Source of the DNA: Hydractinia symbiolongicarpus
Lineage: Eukaryota > Cnidaria > Hydrozoa > Anthoathecata > Hydractiniidae
Assembly (NCBI RefSeq): GCF_029227915.1
Contig: NC_079883.1
Location: 1,488,001 to 1,552,000 of the forward strand
Length of the DNA stretch: 64,000 nt
Direction of reading: 5' to 3'
Shown: in pieces, positions 14,201-22,116 of the stretch
Numbering within the stretch: the stretch's first letter is position 1
Layout of the letters: each line of letters starts with the position of its first letter
The notes under the pieces: generated by a model
Told to the model about the DNA's origin: nothing
The model's database searches: none
What the model saw: the letters and a program-made list of their open reading frames with translations, nothing else
Program-made: the position numbers and the translations under genes

Positions 14201-16143
14201 CCGCGATTTCCCGTAAATCCCGGACTCGGCCAGTATAGTCAAAGGTATACAAAGAAAATACCCAGGGAGTAAACTCATTTCCAGAACGATTTTTTAAATT
14301 ATCTTTTCACCACTAAAACGCACGAGACTTGTAGTTTTCAAAAATGTTTTCATTTTTGATGAGACACTGAATAAAAGAAGTTTAATCGCCGGCAAACGAA
14401 AACCCGCGATTTCCCGTAAATCCCGGACTCGGCCAGTATAGTCAAAAGTATACAAAGAAAATACCCAGGGAGTAAACTCATTCCCCGAACGATTTTTTAA
14501 ATTATTTTTTCACCACTAAAACGCATGAGACTTGTAGTTTTCAAAAATGTTTTCATTTTTGATGAGACGCTGAATAAAAGAAGTTTAATCGCCGGCAAAC
14601 AAAAACCCGCGATTTCCCGTAAATCCCGGACTCAGCCCGTGTAGTCAAATGTATACAAAGAAAGTACCCAGGGAGTAAACTCATTTCCAGAACGATTTTT
14701 TAAATTATCTTTTTACCACTAAAACGCATGAGACTTGTAGTTTTCAAAAAAGTTTTCCTTTTTGATGAGACGCTGAATAAAAGAAGTTTAATCGCCGGCA
14801 AACGAAAACCCGCGATTTCCCGTAAATCTCGTGCTTGGCCCGTATAGTCTAGTATATACAAAGAAGGTACCCTGTGAGTAAACTCATTTCCAGAACGATT
14901 TTTTAAATTATGTTTTCACCACTAAAACGCATGAGACTTGTAGTTTTCAAAAATGTTTTCATTTTTGATGAGACGCTTAATGAAAGAAGTTTAATCGCCA
15001 GCAAACGAAAACCCGCGATTTCACGTAAATCCCGGGCTTGGCCCGTATAGTCGAATGTATACAAAGAAAGTACCCTGTGAGTAAACTCATTTCCCGAACG
15101 ATTTTTTAAATTATCTTTTCACCACTAAAACGCATGAGACTTGTAGTTTTCAAAAATGTTTTAATTTTTGATGAGACGCTGAATAAAAGAAGTTTAATCG
15201 CCGGCAAACGAAAACCCGCGAATTCCCGTAAATCCCGGACTCCGCCCGTATAGTCAAAAGTATACAAAGAAAATACCCAGGGATTAAACTCATTTCCCGA
15301 ACGATTTTTTAAATTATTTTTTCACCACTAAAACGCATGAGACTTGTAGTTTTTAAAAATATTTTCATTTTTGATGAGACGCTGAATAAAAGAAGTATAA
15401 TCGCCGGCAAACAAAAACCCGCGATTTCCCGTAAATCCCGTGCTTGGCTCGTATAGTCGAGTATATACAAAGAAAGTACCCTGTGAGTAAACTCATTTCC
15501 AGAACGATTTTTTAAACTATCTTTTCACCACTAAAACGCATGAAACTTGTAGTTTTCAAAAATGTTTTCATTTTTGATGAGACGCGGAATAAAAGAAGTT
15601 TAATCGCCGGCAAACGAAAACCCGTGATTTTCCCTAAATCCTGGTCTCAGCCCGTATAGTCGAAAGGATACAAAGGAAGTACTCAGGGAGTAAACTGATT
15701 TCCCGAACGATTTTTCAAATTACTTCTGCACCACTAGAAGGAATGAGACTTGTAGTTTTCAAAAATGTTTTCATTTTTGATGAGACGCTGAATAAAAGAA
15801 GTTTAATCGCCGGCAAACGAAAACCCGCGAATTCCCGAAAATCCCGGACTCGGCCCGTATAGTCAAAAGTATACAAAGAAAATACCCAGGGAGTAAACTC
15901 ATTTCCAGAACGATTTTTTAAATTATCTTCTCACCACTAAAACGCATGAGACTTGTAGTTTTCAAAAATGTTTTCATTTTTGATGAGACGCGGAATAAAA
16001 GAAGTTTAATCTCCGGCAAACGAAAACCCGCGAATTCCCGTAAATCCCGGACTCGGCCCGTACAGTCAAAAGTATACAAAGAAAATACCCAGGGAGTAAA
16101 CTCATTTCCAGAACGATTTTTTAAATTATCTTTTCACCACTAA
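11247..16143. repeat. Overlapping 8-, 9- and 12-monomer repeats
   Basis: The monomer with CTCCGGCAAATTAG recurs at 11247 and 12873 (1626 bases, 8 monomers plus 2). The monomer starting at 11681 recurs at 13510 (1829 bases, 9 monomers plus 2) and at 15946 (2436 bases, exactly 12 monomers). Each recurrence is preceded by the subfamily-B marker CACCACTAGAAGGAATGAG. The mixture of periods in one 5-kb stretch indicates several separate exchange events, not one regular higher-order unit. Confidence 0.78.
14600..15540. other. Uninserted relative of the LINE target site
   Basis: This stretch matches the monomers on both sides of the LINE insertion, joined without the LINE. It has the left-flank markers (GACTCAGCCCGTGTAGTC, TTTTTACCACTAAAACG, then the AAAAAAGTTTTCC hairpin variant). 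It then runs through GTGCTTGGCCCGTATAG at 14831 directly into the right-flank markers (TCTAGTATATACAAAGAAGG, GACGCTTAATGAAAG, TTTCACGTAAATCCCGGGC). Other uninserted relatives have the same GTGCTTGG...TCTAGTATATAC junction at 23535, 31631, 35691 and 46729. Comparison places the insertion inside or next to GTGCTT. Confidence 0.85.
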
Positions 16144-17879
16144 AACGCATGAGACTTGTAGTTTTTAAAAATGTTTTCATTTTTGATGAGACGCTTAATG
16201 AAAGAAGTTTAATCGCCAGCAAACGAAAACCCGCGATTTCCCGTAAATCCCGGGCTTGGCCCGTATAGTCGAATGTATACAAAGAAAGTACCCTGTGAGT
16301 AAACTCATTTCCCGAACGATTATTTAAATTATTTTTTCACCACTAAAACGCATGAGACTTGTAGTTTTCAAAAATGTTTTCATTTTTGATGAGACGCTGA
16401 ATAAAAGAAGTTTAATCGCCGGCAAACAAAAATCCGCGATTTCCCGTAAATCCCGTGCTTGGCTCGTATAGTCGAGTATATACAAAGAAAGTACCCTGTG
16501 AGTAAACTCATTTCCTGAACGATTTTTTAAATTATCTTTTCACCACTAAAACGCAAGAGACTTGTAGTTTTCAAAAATGTTTTCATTTTTGATGAGACGC
16601 GGAATAAAAGATGTTTAATCGCCGGCAAACGAAAACCCGCGATTTCCCGTAAATCCCGGACTCGGCCAGTATAGTCAAAAGTGTACAAAGAAAATACCCA
16701 GGGAGTAAACTCATTTCCCGAACGATTTTTTAAATTATTTTTTCACCACTAAAACGTATGAGACTTGTAGTTTTCAAAAATGTTTTCATTTTTGATGAGA
16801 CGCTGAATAAAAGAAGTTTAATCGCCGATAAACAAAAACCAGCGATTTCCCGTTAATCCCGGACTCGGCCCGTATAGTCAAATGTATACAAAGAAAGTAC
16901 CCTGAGAGTAAACTCATTTCCAGAACGATTTTTTAAATTATCTTTTCACCACTAAAACGCACGAGACTTGTAGTTTTCAAAAATGTTTTCATTTTTGATG
17001 AGACGCGGAATAAAAGATGTTTAATCGCCGGCAAACGAAAACCCGCGATTTCCCGTAAATCCCGGACTCGGCCAGTATAGTCAAAAGTATACAAAGAAAA
17101 TACCCAGGGAGTAAACTCATTTCCAGAACGATTTTTTAAATTATCTTTTCACCACTAAAACGCACGAGACTTGTAGTTTTCAAAAATGTTTTCATTTTTG
17201 ATGAGACACTGAATAAAAGAAGTTTAATCGCCGGCAAACGAAAACCCGCGATTTCCCGTAAATCCCGGACTCGGCCAGTATAGTCAAAAGTATACAAAGA
17301 AAATACCCAGGGAGTAAACTCATTCCCCGAACGATTTTTTAAATTATTTTTTCACCACTAAAACGCATGAGACTTGTAGTTTTCAAAAATGTTTTCATTT
17401 TTGATGAGACGCTGAATAAAAGAAGTTTAATCGCCGGCAAACAAAAACCCGCGATTTCCCGTAAATCCCGGACTCAGCCCGTGTAGTCAAATGTATACAA
17501 AGAAACTACCCTGAGAGTAAACTCTTTTCCAGAACGATTTTTTAAATTATCTTTTCACCACTAAAACGCACGAGACTTGTAGTTTTCAAAAATGTTTTCA
17601 TTTTTGATGAGACGCTGAATAAAAGAAGTTTAATCGCCGGCAAACGAAAACCTGCGAATTCCCGTAAATCCCGGACTCGGCCCGTATAGTCAAAAGTATA
17701 CAAAGAAAATACCCAGGGAGTAAACTCATTTCCAGAACGATTTTTTAAATTATCTTTTTACCACTAAAACGCATGAGACTTGTAGTTTTCAAAAAAGTTT
17801 TCCTTTTTGATGAGACGCTGAATAAAAGAAGTTTAATCGCCGGCAAACGAAAACCCGCGATTTCCCGTAAATCCCGTGC

Positions 17880-18026
17880 TTTTTTTGATTTTGATTTTGA
17901 TTTTCTCTTTATTTAACGTCGATAGATACAATAGTATTTAAATAACTAATTTAAATCGACAACAAAACGTAAAACAAGGCAAACAGCGATAAAAAATAAG
18001 AAAAATAAATAAATAAATAAGTAAAG
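17880..18026 (-). other. LINE 3' UTR, AATAAA and TCAAAA-type tail (copy 1)
   Basis: After the ORF2 stop the element has about 145 bases of AT-rich 3' UTR. It includes a short AAAT run near 18001-18020, a polyadenylation-type AATAAA (minus strand, 17913-17908) and the terminal tail, seen on the plus strand as T7 followed by GATTTT units (17880-17904). In sense orientation the tail is three TCAAAA-like units ending in seven A. A short microsatellite tail is typical of several CR1/I/L2-type LINEs, where it helps define 3' end recognition. Confidence 0.8.
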
Positions 18027-20879
18027 TTAAAATATGTATGGTATATCCATGCATATTTTACAGGTGCAAACATCACCTTCCCAAAATTTTATTGAGCTAC
18101 GGAAGGCTTCGAGAGAAGGAGCATTCTTTGTAGCGTCAGGCACAGATATCCATAGCTTCCCTGCAATATTTGATAAAGTATTTAAGCCATAGTACGTTGT
18201 CCGACAAGTTGGTCGCCTGATCAAATTAAAGCAACGAAGGTTGTACCTGTTTTCCCTAACAGAAAATATCTCGTTCATATATAGAGGTGACAATCCATTT
18301 AAAAATTTGTAAACCTCTTTCATTAAATTCTGTAAATTGATGATGTGAATATTTTTAACATTACATAAAGATAAAAGTTCATCGTAACTGCCATTTATAT
18401 CGTCCTGTATGATTCTTAGACAACGTTCATGAATACGATTGATTCGATTATTCGCAACTTTTCCACAAAACATCCATACTAAGGGACAGTAAGAAAACTG
18501 AGACAAAATAAATGAATTGAAGAGAAAACGCTTCATCTTGGGTGTCAAAAAGGAAGATATCCTTTGAAGCACGTTGAGTTTCCTACTAGCCTTATTACAG
18601 ATGTTTTTGACATGCGAATGAAAGTTTAGTCTCGAGTCAATCGTAACACCAAGAAGCACTACAGACGATTTACACGCAATTTTCAAATGGTTAAATATCA
18701 AACTTTCATCGTGATGACCTAATACAATATATTGATACTTTTTCAAATTTATTGCTAAGTAATTTTCATAAAACCAATTATTAACTATGACCAAATTAGT
18801 AAGCAGTGTTTGTTTTACATCTTCTAATGAATTTTCACAAGCATATAAGGTGTTATCATCTGCAAAGTTACAAAGGGATGATTGAATAATGAACCAGGAT
18901 AAATCGTTTATAGAATAATTGAAGAGAGGAGGTCCTAAGATTGATCCTTGTGGAACTCCAACTTGAAGAGGAAGCCATTCGCTAAAAGAAGAATTTATTC
19001 TGGTTCTCTGAAAACGATTTTTCAAGTATGAGTGAATAAATAATAAAGAGGATTCAGAAAAACCATAGGCATGCAGCTTTGCAATAAGCAAATCATGGTT
19101 GATAGTATCAAAAGCTTTTGAAAGGTCCATTAGCACTGCTCCAACTACACCCTTATTATCAAGTGTGCTTTTCCATTGTTCAATCATTCGAATGAGAGCA
19201 TATTGTGTATTATAACCCTTTCTGAAGCCTGATAGATGAGGGCTGAGTTTGTCATGCATAAAAGTGTGCATTTGATTAAGAATAATTCTTTCAAAAACCT
19301 TTGATAAACAGGGAAGCAAGCTAACAGGTCTATAGTTCTCCTTATCATTACAGTCATCCTTCTTAAAAACAGGTATAACCTCTGCAAGTTTTAAATCATC
19401 AGGAAAAATATTAGACTGTAAACAAAAATTTATAATATTAGTGAGGATAGGAACAAAGATATGAATAAACTTTTTCAACATAAAAACTGGAAAATCACCA
19501 CTAACAGAAGATTTCTTTGCATCCATGTCTTTGATGACTTTGAGAACATCAGGCTGTTCAACCAGCGAAAAATAGAACTTTTCATCATAACCCACATTTT
19601 CACGAATTTTCAAAATACTGATGTGATTAGTATACGAGTGGATTGCATCGTGAATGGTTGCTGTATGTGTATCATCGTTTGGTTTGATTGGTAAATTTTT
19701 CGTGATGTTGGTGTAATATTCATTGAAGATTTTGCATAATTTTTGTTCGTCGGTGACTATCTTTTCTTTCTCGATTAAGATAATTTTGTTGTTGTTATAA
19801 CTAACGTTTGAAAACAATGGCTTGACAGACTTCCAGAACTTTTTATTATCAGTAATGCTTGTCATACGTAAACCCTTGAAATACGAACGTCTGGTTTTTC
19901 GTAATAAGGAAACACAGTAGTTTCTCTGTCTAGTGAAGTTGGACCAATTTTCTTTTGATCGTGATTTGTTATATATGCGACGAAGTTTGGATCTGTGCAT
20001 AATAGCTTTGCGAAGCTCCTTGGTGATAAAAGGTGCGTTATTGAATCTTAGTATTTTCTTTTTCAATGGTGCAAAATGGTTTAGCGTAGACGTGATGCAT
20101 AAGTTGAATTGGTTAAAGTCGTAATTGTTCTCAAGTAATTTCAAAAAGTTCATTGATAATGTTCTTTCAAAATCAAAGTAGTCAATTTTGTTGTAATTTC
20201 TGTAGTGTTTCACAATTGGGTCGCCTTTAATCACGTTCATTCTCATCACACTTCCAACAAATAAATGCCAATCTGATATGCCAGTTTCGATTGTTACACT
20301 ATTTTTAAAGAAATTTGGTTGATTTGTTAATATGTGATCAATGCAAGAAGGTGAAGTACTTGACTTAAAGCAGGTTGGTGATTTGATTAGTCTATGGAGG
20401 TCGTATGTTGAAATGAAGTTATCGAAATCTGTGTCACTTATTTCCATGTTTAAATCACCCATAATTATGATGTTTTCGTGATAGTTGAGATGTGAAATCA
20501 ATACATTTGCGATTTGAGTTAAAAAGTAGTAATTTTTTTGTAACGGTGGTTTATATGCACCGATTAAAAGCCATTTGCGTTTTCGAAGATTTATTTCGAC
20601 AACTAAAACTTCGATATCATCCGGTAAAGTATATTTTCGCAACACTTTGAAGGGAATATTTTCATTTATATAGAGTAAAATACCGCCACCATGTCCATTT
20701 CTATCTTTCCTCAGAATTGCGTAATTATCTAACTTAAATTGAGCATCAGTGAACGATTCATCTATTTTCGTTTCAGTTAGAAGCAGAACATCAATGTTGT
20801 GCTTGAAAGTTAAATCAATTTCTTCGAACTTGTTTCGCAACGAGTTTACGTTCAAATGACCGACTATCAAGTTACACAT
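18027..20879 (-). CDS. LINE ORF2: AP-like endonuclease plus reverse transcriptase (copy 1, intact)
   Basis: 950 residues, ATG to stop without interruption. Residues 1-210 are an exonuclease-endonuclease-phosphatase (APE-type) domain that nicks target DNA. Visible motifs are GHLNVNS (Asn10), TETK (Glu36), GDLN (Asp142, Asn144), IDHIL (Asp181) and SDWH (Asp203, His205); many LINEs of this type have SDxH with the His one place later than in SDH. Residues about 495-760 are the reverse transcriptase: NYRPVSLLP (515-523), motif A MDLSKAFD (Asp585, Asp591), motif B GVPQGSILGP (641-650) and motif C FADD (672-675). A C-terminal part has the spaced Cys pattern VCTCKIC (937-943). Together these carry out target-primed reverse transcription. 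Oddity: motif B continues GPPLFNYSINDL, with Pro651 where Leu is usual, so activity could be reduced. The 33 codons between the ORF1 TGA and this ATG are open and in the same frame. Confidence 0.95.
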   Translation of the reverse strand: MCNLIVGHLNVNSLRNKFEEIDLTFKHNIDVLLLTETKIDESFTDAQFKLDNYAILRKDRNGHGGGILLYINENIPFKVLRKYTLPDDIEVLVVEINLRKRKWLLIGAYKPPLQKNYYFLTQIANVLISHLNYHENIIIMGDLNMEISDTDFDNFISTYDLHRLIKSPTCFKSSTSPSCIDHILTNQPNFFKNSVTIETGISDWHLFVGSVMRMNVIKGDPIVKHYRNYNKIDYFDFERTLSMNFLKLLENNYDFNQFNLCITSTLNHFAPLKKKILRFNNAPFITKELRKAIMHRSKLRRIYNKSRSKENWSNFTRQRNYCVSLLRKTRRSYFKGLRMTSITDNKKFWKSVKPLFSNVSYNNNKIILIEKEKIVTDEQKLCKIFNEYYTNITKNLPIKPNDDTHTATIHDAIHSYTNHISILKIRENVGYDEKFYFSLVEQPDVLKVIKDMDAKKSSVSGDFPVFMLKKFIHIFVPILTNIINFCLQSNIFPDDLKLAEVIPVFKKDDCNDKENYRPVSLLPCLSKVFERIILNQMHTFMHDKLSPHLSGFRKGYNTQYALIRMIEQWKSTLDNKGVVGAVLMDLSKAFDTINHDLLIAKLHAYGFSESSLLFIHSYLKNRFQRTRINSSFSEWLPLQVGVPQGSILGPPLFNYSINDLSWFIIQSSLCNFADDNTLYACENSLEDVKQTLLTNLVIVNNWFYENYLAINLKKYQYIVLGHHDESLIFNHLKIACKSSVVLLGVTIDSRLNFHSHVKNICNKASRKLNVLQRISSFLTPKMKRFLFNSFILSQFSYCPLVWMFCGKVANNRINRIHERCLRIIQDDINGSYDELLSLCNVKNIHIINLQNLMKEVYKFLNGLSPLYMNEIFSVRENRYNLRCFNLIRRPTCRTTYYGLNTLSNIAGKLWISVPDATKNAPSLEAFRSSIKFWEGDVCTCKICMDIPYIF

Positions 20880-20981
20880 GTTACTGCGACGTAGAGTGAA
20901 AATATCATATGTTGAATCAAAAGTATCTGAGGCAGTGTTCGGTGGATCTGTGTCGTAAATTTCGACAGGTTTTTTGTGTCA
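20880..20981 (-). other. ORF1 TGA stop and open in-frame spacer leading to ORF2 (copy 1)
   Basis: The ORF1 stop is TGA at 20981-20979. Reading on in the same frame gives 33 sense codons with no stop, beginning His-Lys-Lys-Pro-Val-Glu and ending Leu-Arg-Arg-Ser-Asn, directly joined to the ORF2 Met. The first base after TGA is C. The same arrangement is in copy 2 (29077-29075 to 28975), but that copy arose by duplication and is not independent evidence. It may mark stop-codon readthrough, reinitiation, or a sense codon lost in this lineage. Confidence 0.75.
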
Positions 20982-22061
20982 ATCCTCAATCACCTGTAGA
21001 AAGTTCCGAGACAATATTGAAGTCCCTTTCATATTTAGGTGAAGGCGACTTCTATTCAATTGTAAGTCGGGGTTTATATTATCATTATTGATAAAGCCGA
21101 TGTTTCTTTGTTCGCAAAGATGAGCGAGAGATTTGTTGACTGCCATTACCTTTTCATTTAGTCTGTCTTTTCGTTGAATTATGCCCGATATCATTACATT
21201 ATTTTCACCAGATTTCAATTTAATAGCCAATTTTACTATGTTTTGAGCAATTTGATCGGTTTCGATTCTATTAAGATCGTTAGTGCCACAATGAATAATA
21301 ATGTTATCGGGAGACATGTTCGTAGTTGGTATTGCGTAACTTTCCATGCATTTAGTCGTGGCTCCAGAGAAGGATTTCACTATAATCTTGTTCTCGTTTG
21401 AAGAAAGTTTCCAGCCCTTCACTTCTTTTACAATCGAGTCTCCAATTATTTGCGTAACTTTAGATTTTTTGTCAGATCTCCTTCGCGGCGTTTTATGCGG
21501 CACTTCGTTGGCAACACTATTTACATCATCCATTATTTCATCAATGGGCAAGTTTTCAAAGCGATTTGCGTGAATAAAGGAACTCTGTTTAATGATTTTT
21601 GCCTTAACGGTGTCCTTGGGAATTGTAAAATTCTCGTTTGTTTCGCAAGATTTTAATTTGTTGAAGCTATGAGAGTTATGTAGTATGTCGTCACGCGTTG
21701 ATGATTTCGTCGCTAATAACATTTGTATCATTTCATTTTTGGCATTTACTTCCTTTTCCAAAAATAAAATCCTTTCCTCCAACACACTAAACATTTTATT
21801 ACTATCCCATTCAGTAGAAACGTGACGGTTTGACAGAGCAACATTTTTAACACATTCATCAAGGTAGTTTTTAAGATCGTGTATTAGCTCACCTTTCATT
21901 TTTTGTAAGTTGATGTTTGAATACATGCGGTCTATAAACGATTCATCACTTTCTTTAACTCCATTTCTTTCAAGAATTATAGGAATATCTGAAGTCGAGC
22001 TTATTTTACGAAGTGGTGTATCAATGAATTTTACAATTGGTGTATTAGTTAAATTTTCCAT
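20979..22061 (-). CDS. LINE ORF1 protein: coiled coil plus SGNH/GDSL-type esterase domain (copy 1)
   Basis: I start at the first ATG (22061), giving 360 residues. The frame is open 5' of it through a TTG at 22109 and into satellite, so residues are numbered here from that TTG (376 total) and the true N-terminus may be lost. Residues about 107-131 form a short coiled coil with hydrophobic heptad positions Leu110, Ile114, Leu117, Val121, Ile128 and Leu131; this suits ORF1 self-association. Residues about 217-373 are an SGNH hydrolase-like domain: block I GDS (Ser225), block II Gly249 in SFSGA, block III GTND (Asn277) and block V RLHLN (His357). The Asp usually three residues before that His is Ser354, so the triad is incomplete and hydrolase activity is uncertain. 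In LINEs, ORF1 proteins bind RNA as part of the ribonucleoprotein; the role of the esterase domain is not settled. The copies differ at residue 350: Gln here, His in copy 2. The ORF ends in TGA (20981-20979), in frame with ORF2. Confidence 0.9.
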   Translation of the reverse strand: MENLTNTPIVKFIDTPLRKISSTSDIPIILERNGVKESDESFIDRMYSNINLQKMKGELIHDLKNYLDECVKNVALSNRHVSTEWDSNKMFSVLEERILFLEKEVNAKNEMIQMLLATKSSTRDDILHNSHSFNKLKSCETNENFTIPKDTVKAKIIKQSSFIHANRFENLPIDEIMDDVNSVANEVPHKTPRRRSDKKSKVTQIIGDSIVKEVKGWKLSSNENKIIVKSFSGATTKCMESYAIPTTNMSPDNIIIHCGTNDLNRIETDQIAQNIVKLAIKLKSGENNVMISGIIQRKDRLNEKVMAVNKSLAHLCEQRNIGFINNDNINPDLQLNRSRLHLNMKGTSILSRNFLQVIED

Positions 22062-22116
22062 GCTGCTCAGTTGTGCCTCGTATAATGTCCGTTTTGGGTG
22101 CCGCGACAACTCGTGA

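Larger units (their letters stand above)
1..17881. repeat. Satellite array block A, ~203-bp monomer, about 88 copies
   Basis: Head-to-tail copies of one AT-rich monomer, all in the same orientation. The same landmark recurs every 203 bases (for example ATGAGACTTGTAG at 4371 and 4574, 9649 and 9852, 13510 and 13713). Each monomer has a fixed order: GAGACTTGTAG, a short hairpin, GACGCTGAATAAAAG, a GC-rich stretch with CCCG repeated about every 10 bases, a GTATAC area, AGGGAGTAAACTCATTTCC, then GATTTTTTAAATTAT and CACCACTAAAACGC. Some monomers contain an EcoRI site (GAATTC) within CGCGAATTCCCG. Because 203 is not a multiple of 3, the small open frames of 60-80 codons that recur here cannot run through neighbouring monomers, and they repeat only because the DNA repeats. 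I see no gene in this block. Confidence 0.97.
17882..22116 (-). mobile_element. Non-LTR retrotransposon (CR1/L2-like LINE), copy 1, both ORFs open
   Basis: A 4.2-kb element on the minus strand inserted within a satellite monomer. It is read from right to left: a very short 5' leader, ORF1 (coiled coil plus SGNH/esterase domain), a 33-codon spacer, ORF2 (endonuclease plus reverse transcriptase), a 3' UTR of about 145 bases with AATAAA, and a tail of three TCAAAA-type units ending in a short A run. It has no long terminal repeats and no integrase, as expected of a LINE. The left junction is CCCGTGCT followed by the T run at 17880-17886. The right junction is CAACTCGTGA followed by CTTGGCCCG. 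The target duplication is short and ambiguous: CTT, or CGTGCTT against CGTGACTT. ORF1 stays open through the right junction into satellite, so some 5' truncation is possible. An esterase-bearing ORF1 is known in CR1 and L2 groups; exact clade assignment needs a phylogeny. Confidence 0.95.

Noticed and set aside
1-17881. CRISPR-like array (regular short repeats with spacers)
   Set aside because: The unit is a whole 203-bp monomer that varies by scattered point changes; there are no unique spacers and no cas genes, and the LINE marks the DNA as eukaryotic.
19461-19694. Plus-strand open frames of 60-77 codons opposite the LINE ORFs (19461, 19933, 20909, 21174, 21346, 21450, 21910 and their copies in the second LINE)
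   Set aside because: They lie antisense to well-supported ORF1 and ORF2 and show no recognisable domain.
17882-22116. LTR retrotransposon or endogenous retrovirus
   Set aside because: No terminal repeats, protease, integrase or envelope; endonuclease and reverse transcriptase order and the A-rich microsatellite tail fit a LINE.
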